From Symsagittifera roscoffensis (Eukaryota > Xenacoelomorpha > Acoela > Convolutidae), in the NCBI RefSeq assembly GCF_963678635.1, contig NC_087067.1, forward strand, positions 36,836,686 to 36,900,685: a stretch of DNA of 64,000 nt. Reading direction: 5' to 3'. Within the stretch, counting starts at the first letter, position 1. Each line of letters opens with the position of its first letter. Below, piece after piece: positions 10,968 to 20,982 of the stretch. Both the position numbers and the translations under genes were made by a program. The notes beneath the pieces were generated by a model. That model saw nothing but the letters and a program-made list of their open reading frames with translations. It was not told the origin of the DNA and made no database searches.

Positions 10968-11106
10968 TCCAATTTATCAGTCCTGAAGGTTTTAAGCAAC
11001 CTTTGCAACACAGAAAACTAGAGCAACAATCATATCCAATCCAATTTATCAGTCCTGAAGGTTTTAAGCAACCTTTGCTTGTACACTCTTTGTTGTTTTT
11101 CCTCAT
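10906..11106 (-). pseudogene. PHD-finger start of copy 2, with internal duplication
   Basis: Starts with the same first residues as the PHD frame at 695 (MRKNNKECTSK). A 24-codon segment is then repeated in frame because of the 72-bp tandem duplication at 10934-11077. The second half of the PHD finger is lost. Confidence 0.7.
10934..11077. repeat. 72-bp tandem duplication
   Basis: Units 10934-11005 and 11006-11077 read the same by eye. The length is a multiple of three, which keeps the overlapping frame open. Confidence 0.9.
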
Positions 11107-11119
11107 CTTGACGCAGCAT

Positions 11120-11789
11120 AGAGACTTTGACTGGACTTTAGGTTTTGACTGGACTTTAAGGGACTGAACTAATCCATCCAGGATAAGCGGGAATTTTTAA
11201 AATCAGCAAATAAGAAAATATAAAAGACAATTAAATTAATTTAAATTTTAAAATCGAACAGCAAAAAATCAAAAACAAGGAACAATCTCACCCGAGCTCA
11301 ATAAGTCCAGCGGTGCACCACCAGACTCTTCAAACCAGTTCCAGTTTCCCCCCTCCCCACAGAAAGGCACTTGACAGACCTGTCTCTGAAATCCCTCAGA
11401 GGGTGCTCCACAAACAGGCACAAACATCAAACACAACAAATCTATTTTATAAGTTTATCACAACAATTACCCGTGTGTTTATCACTTAGCCGATGTTTTT
11501 ACGACCAAAAGAAAAGTGCGGAGAACTTCTACTTGCGGATGGAGCAACATCAGACGTCCATAAACAACTGGGACTATTCATGCAAACAAACACACTCGTT
11601 GTTAGTTTAAATTCGACGACATATGCTTCCAAACGAACATTTTGAGCGAGCTTTGTTTGTCAGCAGGAACACAATCAGCACATTTTAAATGCTTGATGGA
11701 CTGCGCGTGTCCTACTATGGTAACCGAAGTTAACTGGCTGTAGCAACTGATTGCTGATCAACAGAAAAATGAAATCAAGTTATCGTATC
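11120..11789. other. No clear gene; remnant between two Copia fragments
   Basis: Lies between the Utopia-like insertion and the protease remnant, so it may derive from the Copia gag C-terminus, but no zinc knuckle is recognised. A short doubled motif TTTGACTGGACTTTA lies at about 11130-11165. A degenerate match to the Utopia-like 3' motif (GGTAACCGAAGTTAAC) lies at about 11719. Confidence 0.35.
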
Positions 11790-12110
11790 GCAATCAAATA
11801 GATTTTTAAAATTCGGTGATGGTGAAAGACGTGCGTCTAGATATGTTTGATTTCCAAGTGTATTCGCAGGAAGAAATATGGCTATTACAACTGAAGTAAT
11901 TTTATCGCTGTTATTGGGAAAGTCATTAACTTCTGGGGGCCGTGCTGGATATTGGAAGACAGCGAGCAACGTTTTTTGATACCGAAGTCACTATGAACAG
12001 AGAACTGTCAGGACAGTTTAGTTTGACAGTCGATTATCAGCGCTCATTAACTGGATTACCGCAAGATAATGACGTCTGTCTTCTCCTTCCACTAAAGAAT
12101 TTACAGAAAA
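11790..12110 (+). pseudogene. Copia-type aspartic protease remnant
   Basis: Two frames together give a FGDGE-type block (about 11811), a TTEVI strand, an LLLGKSL block near 11910, then a RATFFDTEV stretch near 11965 in the open frame 11942-12163. These match the C-terminal half of retroviral-type proteases in animal Copia elements, where an LPLLLS-like motif is usual. The catalytic DSG was not found. A shift near 11940 separates the parts. Confidence 0.5.
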
Positions 12111-12129
12111 ACGGATTTGACATCTACAT

Positions 12130-12600
12130 CATTTTTTTGGGGCAGGCATCTATCCAAAACTAGCTAAGCTAATCGAAAATGCCAACAAAATCACACCAAC
12201 AGTAAAGTCAGCGCTCGAAAAAATATGAGATTAGGACAGCTGCAAGTTACAGAAAAAACGACGACTAAAAAGAACTGTTGCACTTCTAAGCGCCTCCAGT
12301 TTCAACAAGATTGTATCCTTGGATCTGAAATATTAACACTGGAAACACGGCAGGTTGACATGCTCTAGCGGTTTACTATGGCAACAATTATACCCCACAA
12401 GCAGGATAAAACAATCGCAAACAAAGTGGTACCCTCTCTGATTAGCGCCATTTCCCTGGATTGGCACAGTCGAACATGCCGACCCACTTAAAAAAGGACA
12501 ATAAAGGCATTAGCATCAAATTAGCAATCAAAAGAAGGGTCAAAAATTTCTACAATTTAAATTTTTTTGCCTTGAAAATTACAAGAAAAAGAGACCGAGT
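12130..12600 (+). pseudogene. Copia-type integrase remnant
   Basis: Shifting frames give YPKLAKLIENA (zinc-binding region), a Cys-x-x-Cys with a basic KKRRLKR stretch near 12250, a VALP(K/M)A-S-F block near 12280 and SLDLKYW near 12320, which marks the first catalytic Asp region. An IIPHKQDKTI block near 12392 follows. The order fits the integrase of the same Copia type as the gag remnant at 9114. Several stops are present. Confidence 0.5.
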
Positions 12601-13004
12601 TAACAAGACGAAAATCAGTTAAATAAAAACACGAGAAATACGAAGCCTCTTATCGTGGTAACAAGAAACGATAAAACGCTTATCTGATAGATATCATACG
12701 GAAGGAAGTTCCAGTGGGGCATCCGGAGCAGATCCGTTACCCTCCCGTGCAAGGAAATCGGAGAAGTAACGAGGTGGTGAAGTAACGAGGTGGAGAAGTA
12801 ACGAGACCCGGTGCCCAAAGACTGTGAGAGACTCTTAACACATATTTTTAGCTACTGTAATGCGCTGAATGATTTATTTAACTCCAATACTGTTTAGTAT
12901 TTTAGAGCATGAGTAGTTAGAAAAGAGGACAGAGTCAATCCATCTTCAATAATTGGCTCTAAAAACGTAGTAAGTTTTGGTTTTCCAGCCGTGTTTTTAA
13001 TAAT
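12601..13004. other. No gene recognised
   Basis: Contains a short tandem repeat at 12763-12805 and otherwise nothing recognisable. Ends at the diverged repeat. Confidence 0.4.
12763..12805. repeat. 16-bp tandem repeat, about 2.7 copies
   Basis: Unit GAAGTAACGAGGTGG(T/A) is repeated at 12763, 12779 and 12795. The last copy is partial. Confidence 0.85.
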
Positions 13005-13265
13005 AATCATGTAGTCCGGGGATCCGAGACCCAGCCAAGTGGTTATCTTCGCATGTAAACGAAAGCTGATCAAAAGTCGCTTGACTGATGGCCTAAAAAT
13101 GATAACTTTTTACTTAACCCTAAACAGACCAGAAAACTAATTGGCTAGGTGTAGACGGTTAAAAATGAGTAGAATTAGGTTACATGAGGCCTGCCAGTCG
13201 TCAATAGGTACTTTTTCTACGCTCCGTCACTGTGTAATGTCGGAGCGAATGTGACCTCGATTACC
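13005..13265 (+). repeat. Diverged dispersed repeat, copy 2
   Basis: Matches 380-645 in the same order and orientation, with GAGACCCAGCCA near 13027, GCATGTAA near 13051, GTAGACGGT near 13152 and CCAGTCGTC near 13193. It lies upstream of the LINE relic that starts about 13300. Confidence 0.6.
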
Positions 13266-13699
13266 GACCTTTAACAAATTTTCACAAAAAATACTGGAAC
13301 TTCACTTCAGTAAAATTCGTTTTTTTTTCTTGATGACCCCAAACTTAAACTTATTAACTAGTTTCAGAATCGCATAAACAACTTCAATGCAATGCAATGC
13401 AGTTACGCAGAAGATTCTGCTGTTTAGTCGAATTGTATAATTTTTGAACAATTCGCTCCAAATTCTCCAACCATAAAACTTTTGAATCAGATCACCGCCA
13501 TGCGCGAGCAAACACCGAAGAATTACTATCGAATTGTTGATAAACTTCTTCTATCACCTGATACAATAAACTCATCAAAAATCTGGACAAGAATTCGTTT
13601 GCCTGCGTTCTCCGAGAAGCCAAATATCAGATGAAAATTATGAAGAGCTTCAAATATCCCATTAAAAAAAAGATGATGAAATTTCATTAAATGTCGAGT

Positions 13700-14260
13700 G
13701 GATCAAAACTGTGACTTCTGAAACTCATGAGATAGAAGAAGTGCTCAAGCCTGTTGAAGCAGCAAAAAAAGAACTTGCGGAAAAAAGGCGAAAAAGAGCA
13801 AAGGGCCACCGAACATGCTACAATTCTGAATAAAAAGAGAACGTATGAGTTTGACCGAAGGCAGCAAACACGTGTACCTGGTATCAAAGAAATGGAAAAC
13901 GCCAATGTAGCCGAGCACCAAACTGATCATGACCACACCCAAATTGTGGGAGATATTGAAGTTTCTAAAAGTCGACTCTACAATTACGCAAATCCGGTGA
14001 CTTGGGAAAACCACGGGACATAGATCGGGGAACCGAATAATCTTAGCTACACTGTGAACGATATTCTCAGCACAACTTGAGCTCTCAAGGGCCAAGAGTC
14101 TGAAAGCATACAAGGAATTGTATGTATTGGATGACAATGAGATGGCGATTGAAAACAAACTACTGAAATTACGGAGACAAGTCCTCGATGAAGGCGCTGT
14201 TAGACACAAACTGAAAAAAAATCATCGAAGCTGCTGTACGACGATATCGAGATAAAGGTG
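13700..14260 (+). pseudogene. Possible LINE ORF1 remnant
   Basis: Broken frames with strongly charged composition: an EEVLKPVEAAKKEL stretch near 13735, a KKNLRKKGEKEQR stretch near 13765 and an ENKLLKLRRQVLDEG stretch near 14150. Such charged, coiled-coil-like segments are common in LINE ORF1 proteins. No zinc knuckle or RRM is recognised, so the call rests mainly on position. Confidence 0.35.
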
Positions 14261-14299
14261 ATTGAAGCTTTTAACGTCGACGCTCAAGAATCATATTCA

Positions 14300-15120
14300 A
14301 CTGACTTGAAAATTATAACCATCAATGCTCGTAGCCTTATAAAACTTGGAAGAAGACCTGCTTTTAGCAAAGCAATTGCACTTAGCAACCCTGATATTAT
14401 TCACTGTGACTGAAACTTGGTGGACCGATAGTTTCTCTAATGAAGAACTCCTACATCAAAACTATCATCTATAACGCTAAGAGAGATCAACTACATCTTC
14501 CAGCAAACATGGAGGAGTTGTAAATGGAGTTAAACGCCAGTTGTAACACTACTCTGTGACTACTGGTGATCTTGACGACACCGTAGCTTGTCGGATCGAC
14601 ACGTATCTGCTCTATTGGATTTTCTGTGCTTATAACCCAACAATGGGAAGCTCATACAAGTGGACTGAATCAGAGTGGGATATCTTCTTTGAAGCTATCG
14701 CAGCCGAGCCGAAACGAAATCTGAATCTAGTGGGAGATTGAAACCTGAATAATATCAACTGGAGAACTTCATGCCCGCAAGACAGCTACGAAAAAATGAT
14801 TGTTGACTCACTCGACTTACGCAGAATGTGGACTTCTTGACTACTAATGCGATCACTTTCGACCTTAGGCTAGTCAATATCAACTTTGTATTGACAATTG
14901 AAAACGACTATCAGTTCGATCGAACTTATACCTCATCAGCAAATAGACGCATGTCAGATCACTAAGCAGTTTCTATGGTAATTGAGGGATCATAACCATC
15001 TGGCCGGAAACTTGATAGAGTACTTACCTACTGTAAAGCTGACTATGATGGTATACAGATAGCCTTGATAGAGCAGCGTTTCAGGGAAATCTGCTGGTCA
15101 AATCCGAACAAATTTTCGTA
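14300..15120 (+). pseudogene. AP-endonuclease domain of the LINE
   Basis: Blocks in the right order for the endonuclease/exonuclease/phosphatase fold: ITINARSL near 14320, NPDII near 14388, a TETWW-type block near 14412, YNP near 14635, the LVGDWNL-type block near 14735 (catalytic DxN), and SDH near 14955, the final catalytic His motif. Stops and shifts occur throughout. The open frame 14556-14741 is the longest intact piece. Confidence 0.68.
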
Positions 15121-15309
15121 CGAATGGATTTCATGGCTTTCACCGAAACTCTAAATGAGAGTTACACCTCAAAACAGTCATAGAACAAAACTCAAACCGT
15201 GGATTTCCAGTGAAACTTAATGCAAATTGAAAAAAACTTGAAGCAATTGCACGCGAACTGAAACACAAAGAGACACAAGACTGCTCGTATCAGGGCGATG
15301 CCCTGAATG

Positions 15310-15820
15310 TTCCGACTGCCTTTTAAGGTTTATGGAGCAGTAATAATATTTAAAAATTCAATGAAATAAAACAAAATGAAAAATTTTTTTTTCTAAAATT
15401 TGAAATTTTTTATGAAAATCATCCCCCCACACGCCATTTAAAGTACAAAAGGATAAATTTTACTCCTTGTAACTAACCAATTATTGCAAATAAGCTTCTT
15501 TTAACCAATTTGGAACGATTTCTAAGACAGATTAACTCTCCGCTTACGCGTTAATAGCGCGAAATATATCGCACATTAATTGTCCCTAATTGGCCAAAAT
15601 GGCAATCTTTAAACCCCCGTAACTTTACGAAAAATGATCACAGGTGAAATATCTTTTCAAATTTGAGCTCAGGACAACAATACCTTTCGAATGATATAAA
15701 AAAATTCCGTCAAAAATGGCTAGTTAAAAAGTCGAAATTTGTCTGAACAAAAAAAAACCCACCCCGAGCACAAATATTCCGTTACTTTCGTATCGAAAGT
15801 CGGAACAATAAGTAACCCGA
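15310..15820. other. AT-rich non-coding stretch inside the LINE
   Basis: LINE-like coding sequence is lost after about 15300 and resumes near 15825. The interval has long A and T runs and no domain. It could be an inserted short element or simply too decayed to read. No terminal repeats were recognised. Confidence 0.4.
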
Positions 15821-15824
15821 GTAA

Positions 15825-16190
15825 AGCTTGCAAGCGAACAAATAGCATTCAGATAAGCCTGCGAAGAACACCAAGCCAGTTTATGAAAGTAACCTCGCCA
15901 ATAGTCGCAGTTCGCGCCCACTGTTCAAGTACTTCAAGTCATTGAGGAAAGGCAGCGACATTCCGGAATCAGTTCACTGGGGTAACAAATCAGCTTCAAC
16001 GAAGTCATCACAGCCAAACTTGTTCAATGCATATTTTCAATCGGTGTTTACCATAAATCGAGACTGCGCATTCAAAAAGGACCTGCTTCAGAAATTTTTT
16101 TGACATTTCAGAGGAAACATTTCTGAGTATCCTTGGATGATTGGACGAAAGCAAGTCGAAAGGCCTGATGCATTAATATACCCTTCTTAA
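15825..16190 (+). pseudogene. LINE RT N-terminal remnant
   Basis: In broken frames it reads KPVYESNL, an FKYFKSLRKGSDIPES block and NLFNAYFQSVFT, which is the lead-in to RT in CR1/Jockey-type LINEs. An LDESKSKGL-type block follows near 16140. Frameshifts near 16100 and 16160. Confidence 0.6.
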
Positions 16191-16243
16191 CGTTTGTTAG
16201 GCTACGTAAGGGGCTCACTTTGGTATAATTATGTCTGAGATCA

Positions 16244-16518
16244 ACTGGGTGTTTTTGGCGTAATTTTTGATTAACTAAGAAAAGCCAAAATGACCCATTT
16301 TTGGGGTAAAATTTTGGGCCCGAATTTTGAAAAACGAATTACATCATATTAATTCTGCTAAAATTTTAAGCAAGTTTTGTCTTCCTAAGTTTTCACCTAA
16401 ACTCAACCCAATTTGAGAAAAACGCGTTTTTAATTTCAAGTTTAGCTCGTTTTGTCCGGTTAATTTAAATTAGTCTCGCAAATTTTTAGACGTGCGTTTT
16501 TTATGCTGTACACCCAGT
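16244..16518. mobile_element. Possible MITE-like insertion
   Basis: The 275-bp segment begins ACTGGGTGT and ends with the inverted ACACCCAGT, giving 9-bp terminal inverted repeats. It interrupts the LINE RT between the N-terminal remnant and the HGFR block. No matching target-site duplication was found. Confidence 0.25.
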
Positions 16519-16920
16519 GATAGTGTCCCATCTAGATGCATCAAAACATGGCTTCCGGCGATATCACTCAACATTAACACAAATTTTGGTATATTTGGAC
16601 GCTGTATACACGGGGGTTAATTCTATTTTGACTAATCAAGCTGTCTATCTCGTTTTTACTAAAGCTTTCGACAGTATAAATCATGTTGTCCTGATTATGA
16701 AACTCCAAAAACTTGGTATCACTGGGAAGACTCTGAATGTTATTCGAAGCTACTTGAGTAACAGAAAACAACTTGTGGATATAGATGGATACCAGTTTGG
16801 ATGTTTATGTGAAACAAGTGGAGTTCAATAAGGCTCACTATTGGGGCCACTACTTTTTCTTAGTTTATGTTTACGATCTTCCTGATAGAATAGTCAATCA
16901 AACTTTCTCTTTCGCTGAAG
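16512..16920 (+). pseudogene. LINE RT palm remnant
   Basis: Open frame 16517-16831 has the KHGFRRYHSTLTQ block, then VYLVFTKAFDSINH, where catalytic Asp 1 appears as Val-Phe in place of the usual Leu-Asp-Phe, then SYLSNRKQLVDI and an SGVQ-GSLLGPLLF block around 16815-16860 with a stop. The sequence ends at SFAE, just before the second catalytic Asp pair, because the Gypsy LTR begins at 16921. It cannot be active. Confidence 0.72.
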
Positions 16921-17275
16921 TGTTGAAGTCATATGTTTGGAATATCAAAAGATTGTAAATAAGTTGTATGTTTAGTTCAACTGTTAGGCATCAAATCGAA
17001 ATCTTACTGCACTGTTTTATTTCAGATCAGAACAGACGTTAGAGATCACAAGGTCAAAGGAGCAGGTCTCTAGACAGAAAGAAAACAATTGATGGCATTT
17101 ACATAAACTTAAAACTGGTCCCTATCTCATTCGGGCAACCACAAATAAATTTTAACTTGTATAAAACTTATCAACTTGTATTTTTATCCTTGCAAACTCA
17201 TGTTACATATCATTGTCAGTTTTACTTGAGTTTTTCGGCAAACAGTTTAACTTGAGTTTTCAGGCAAACTTGCCA
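16921..17275 (-). repeat. Gypsy 3' LTR, unit A
   Basis: Putative 355-bp LTR with TG...CA ends, located between the LINE remnant and the end of the Gypsy pol. On the - strand it follows a purine-rich stretch (AAAAGAAAAAACC ... AATGAGAGG). Its 5' partner is not in the window, so the edges are inferred from the TG/CA ends and the identical spacing in unit B. It has an internal doubled motif ACTTGAGTTTT with GGCAAAC. Confidence 0.6.
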
Positions 17276-17338
17276 AACCTCTCATTTAGGTTTTTTCTTT
17301 TCGATCTGCGTTATGTTACTTGTTTTGTATGCGATGGA

Positions 17339-20321
17339 TCATGACACCCCCATCTTATCAACACCACGTCGCTGCCGCGTTGATTTTCTTGTCCCCTCTG
17401 CGTTTTTCTTCCGACTTCCTTCGACGGTCTTTGGCGTTCGCGTGACCACTGTATCCGACGGTTCAATTACGTCCTTATTCGCCGCAGTCTTTTCCGCCTC
17501 GTCCTCCTCGACTGTCCAATCGCTCATGTCATTCTCCTCACTCTCGTCCTCGCTATATTCTACAATTCTCGGTTTTGCTGCCTTTTTCGCCTGTCCCATT
17601 GCGAATTTTTCCTTTTCCGCTTTTCGTTTGAATTTCGTGGGTACACTTGGACCCGGGATGCTTTTTGCGGGCTCACTTGGACCCGGGGTGCTCTTTCCGG
17701 TTTCACTTGGACCCGGTGTAATTTTGCGGTACTTGCTGGGACCCGGGGTGCACGCGTCGTACAAATCCTTGATTTGGCTTTCCTCAGCCGCTGTTCTAAA
17801 AGAAACACCACTTCGTCTTAATAACGCCCCTTTTTCCATTTTCACAGTATGATCAGTTAATTTATCGATTTTCAATGGTAAACGTTTATACCTCCTTGGA
17901 TCCTTAGGGTCTGTTTTCCCCGTTTTTTGGTAGACTGTTGTTGAGCTAGCCTTGGGCCGTTTTAGCCCTCCTGGTTGCTTTGAAACCTTATCTGCCATCT
18001 CAGTGGCCTTGGGATCCCTGTCAGTTATCTCATCATCATCCAAAATCCTTGGGGTTTTTCGTTGCTCAGGTGCGTATACTAGGTCGCTTCTCTTTTCCCA
18101 ATCCAGGGTCAGCTCCACCTCAGGGAGATTACTTGCCTTGTCTAAACAAGATAGCTTCGGATTAACAACATTATTCCAATTTAGATTTTTCAATGATGGT
18201 GTTTTTGTTAAATTTCGAAACGCCGTATTTGCTTCTCTTCCATGATATGCTTCAAAGGGTGTTAGTTTAGTCTTAGAATGTGGCACAAAACGTAAAGCGC
18301 TGAGTGCTCGAGATATCATTTCCCCAAATTTGTAATTTTTATTTTCCTGGAGATAAGTGAGCACGTAATTTTTTTATCGATCCAATTGTTCTTTCGACCA
18401 TTCCCGTTGCGCGATGATCCTTAACTGGAGATTTGATTAGTTCAATGCCTTCATAGTTACAGAAACTTTGAATGTCATTCGAGAAAAACCCCGTTGCCTG
18501 ATCCATATGCAACTTCCTTGGGTGTCCATGAGTATTTATGTACTTCCTTAGGAACTTTAAGCCATTTTTAGATTTGTTACTTGAGTATATATATGCTGAC
18601 GGCCAGTGCGAAAAAGTATCTACTGCCACGAGTACATATTTCTTTCTACCCCTTACATAATTGACTGGGCCCCAGAAATCTAATTGGACCAAATCGTTTG
18701 GTTCTTTAGGTACATAAGTTACCCCAATATCACGTTTCGGGATATCCGGTTTGAGATTTTTACCTGCTTCTACGCAGCTTTTGCAGTACTTTGCCGTTGC
18801 GGCAATATTTCGGTGCATCAAAGGGATCCACACATCCTTTGCGGCCGCGAACATCTTATCTCGTCCATGGTGCTGAAAGTGTAGGCGGTTGAGGACTGCT
18901 GAAGACATGTCCTTAGGTATAGCCAAACGGCCGTCCATCCACAAACAGTTTTCCCGTACTGCGAAGTCATTATAGTGTTGGGCGTAATATGGTCCTAGTT
19001 TAGTGATGATTTCTCGGGCTCTTGGGTTTCTGTCTCTGATCGCGTCACGTATGGTCTTCATGATGGGGTCCTTCTCCAGATTAGCCTCGACTAACTTTAG
19101 ACTCAAAATTTCCGGATGTTCCAATTTTCTGACAACTTTACTGTCCGACGGTATTATGGAGTACACCCATTTATCGCTCTGTACTAATGGGTAGGATAAC
19201 CCTGGGAACTAATGAGGGAATGAGATAATAGTGTTGGATTTCTTCGAATTTACTTGTTTTCTATCAATAATTTCGGGCTGTATTAACTCAATATCCGAGT
19301 CCGAACTGACAGAACTGAGACTGGGGGGTTGATTTAAACGATTAAGTACAAAGTTAAGGTTAACGTCTCCAGAATTTGTTGATGTATTTACAATAGCAGA
19401 GGTAATTTGATCGTGTTTTTCAGGTGAATTTATTGAGTTTTTACTATTCATGTTATTCATATCTTGTATTTTTCGAATTGAAATTGCGTAGCGAGAACGA
19501 TGTCTGAATTTTCTTCTTTGATATTTGCATATTTCCGCCGGTATGCAAATCTCTTGAATCTGATTGGTCAACCGTCGGTTGCATGCAAACACGCCCTCTA
19601 GTGAGCGTTTAATTTCACTGTGAGTATTTGCATATTCAATTGTTCTTGTATTCTCATTGGATGCTACAAGTGTCGTTATGTCAAGGTATGAATGATCGCC
19701 CTCTACCGCCGGTAATGGCTGTAGATATTTCACATTTCGACCCCTAGGCTTCATTTGAGCCTTAGGATTTAGAGCTTCATTTATCATTTTTATTTTCGCT
19801 ACTATAAAGCTTTCATCGTAACGACTGGTCTCGGGTGCCGCTGCAGATGGAAACCGGGACAAATAATCTGCCATTCCCATTTTAGACCCCTGTCTGTGTT
19901 CAACTTTAAAATCGTACGGCACTAACCGATCGTACCAACGCGTTAGTCGGCTGAAAAACGTTTTATTTCCTTTCGGAGATGAATTTAATAACGTTAGCAG
20001 GGCCTTATGGTCCGAAATAACTGTGAAATAACGGCCATACATGTATTTCGAAAATGTTCCGTAGCCCACACTACCGCAAGTAATTCTAATTCGTTCGTGG
20101 AGTATTTTTTCTCAGCCGGGTTAAGATAACGCGATGCATTCGAAATGGGATGCCACCCTGATGCCCCATACTGTTCTAACACGGCCCCCAAATCATCGTG
20201 ACTAGCGTCACAAATAATTCTAGTCTCCCGGTGAATGTCGAAATGTCGTAACTCGACAATATTTTTCACTCGCGATTTTAAATGTTGGAATGCATTTTCG
20301 CAAACGTTAGTCCAAAAAAAA
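17339..20321 (-). pseudogene. Gypsy pol, 3' half, unit A (RT end to integrase tail)
   Basis: Pieces from right to left: RT end and RNase H start (19994-20321), RNase H and linker (19209-20069), zinc-binding and core integrase (18339-19166) and integrase C-terminus with tail (17339-18364, 341 codons). Lesions specific to this copy are a small deletion near 20040 and a TAG near 19209, where unit B has a sense codon. A shift in the A7 run (- strand) at about 18366-18372 is shared with unit B. The 5' part is absent because the duplication begins inside the RT. Confidence 0.85.
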
Positions 20322-20592
20322 TCGTTTTTACTAAAGTTTTCGACAGTATAAATCATGTTGTCCTGATTATGAAACTCCAAAAACTTGGTATCACTGGGAA
20401 GACTCTGAATGTTATTCGAAGCTACTTGAGTAACAGAAAACAACTTGTGGATATAGATGGATACCAGTTTGGATGTTTATGTGAAACAAGTGGAGTTCAA
20501 TAAGGCTCACTATTGGGGCCACTACTTTTTCTTAGTTTATGTTTACGATCTTCCTGATAGAATAGTCAATCAAACTTTCTCTTTCGCTGAAG
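20322..20592 (+). pseudogene. Duplicated LINE RT fragment
   Basis: A copy of 16650-16920 carried along in the tandem duplication. It starts in the middle of the RT palm and ends at the Gypsy LTR. Confidence 0.85.
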
Positions 20593-20947
20593 TGTTGAAG
20601 TCGTATGTTTGGAATATCAAAAGATTGTAAATAAGTTGTATGTTTAGCTCAACTGTTAGGCATCAAATCGAAATCTTACTGCACTGTTTTATTTCAGATC
20701 AGAACAGACGTTAGAGATCACAAGGTCAAAGGAGCAAGTCTCTAGACAGAAAGAAAACAATTGATGGCATTTACATAAACTTAAAACTGGTCCCTATCTC
20801 ATTCGGGCAAGCACAAATAAATTTTAACTTGTATAAAACTTATCAACTTGTATTTTTATCCTTGCAAATTCATGTTACATATCATTGTCAGTTTTACTTG
20901 AGTTTTTCGGCAAACAGTTTAACTTGAGTTTTCAGGCAAACTTGCCA
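20593..20947 (-). repeat. Gypsy 3' LTR, unit B
   Basis: Equivalent of 16921-17275, offset by exactly 3,672 bases, with a few substitutions. Confidence 0.6.
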
Positions 20948-20982
20948 AACCTCTCATTTAGGTTTTTTCCTTTCGATCTGCG

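Larger units (their letters stand above)
9669..11119 (-). mobile_element. Utopia-like element, copy 2, internally deleted
   Basis: Reverse-strand relative of 682-3800. The 5' end (11119) starts at the same base context as copy 1 (ATGCTGCG). The 3' end (about 9669-9712) carries the same motif found at 3750-3790. The PHD finger and N-terminal RT are present. The part between the RT palm and the 3' end, including the endonuclease, is missing (about 1.5 kb relative to copy 1). It is inserted in the older Copia relic between gag and protease. Copies 1 and 2 are in inverted orientation about 6 kb apart. Confidence 0.75.
9114..12600 (+). mobile_element. Old Copia-type relic, interrupted
   Basis: Three coding remnants lie in the order gag (9114-9665), protease (about 11790-12110) and integrase (about 12130-12600), all on the + strand. 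Protease followed directly by integrase is the Ty1/Copia order. The Utopia-like copy 2 sits between gag and protease on the opposite strand, so the Copia element was there first. No LTRs and no RT were recognised. The many stops and shifts make this much older than the neighbouring Copia element at 4326-8919. Confidence 0.6.
13300..16920 (+). mobile_element. LINE relic with APE endonuclease and RT
   Basis: A decayed non-LTR retrotransposon of the APE type (CR1/Jockey group by motif style). Remnants appear in order: a Lys/Glu-rich possible ORF1 piece (about 13700-14210), AP-endonuclease (about 14300-14960), the linker to about 15120, RT N-terminus (about 15825-16190) and RT palm (16512-16920). 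Two stretches inside it do not read as LINE (15310-15820 and 16244-16518) and may be insertions. The 3' end is cut by the LTR of the Gypsy element at 16921, just after the point where the YADD box is expected. Confidence 0.7.
16650..20321. repeat. 3,672-bp tandem duplication, unit A
   Basis: Matches 20322-23993 with about 1% difference by eye. It contains the end of the LINE RT, the Gypsy 3' LTR and the Gypsy 3' coding half. The junction bases TCGTT occur at 16650, 20322 and 23994. Confidence 0.9.

Noticed and set aside
13745..14209. 154-codon - strand frame
   Set aside because: Lies antisense to the charged LINE segment; its Ser/Phe/Leu-rich sequence mirrors the Lys/Glu-rich sense strand.
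17313..18245. Several + strand frames rich in Ser/Leu/Phe
   Set aside because: Antisense of the Gypsy integrase tail, repeated identically in the tandem copy.
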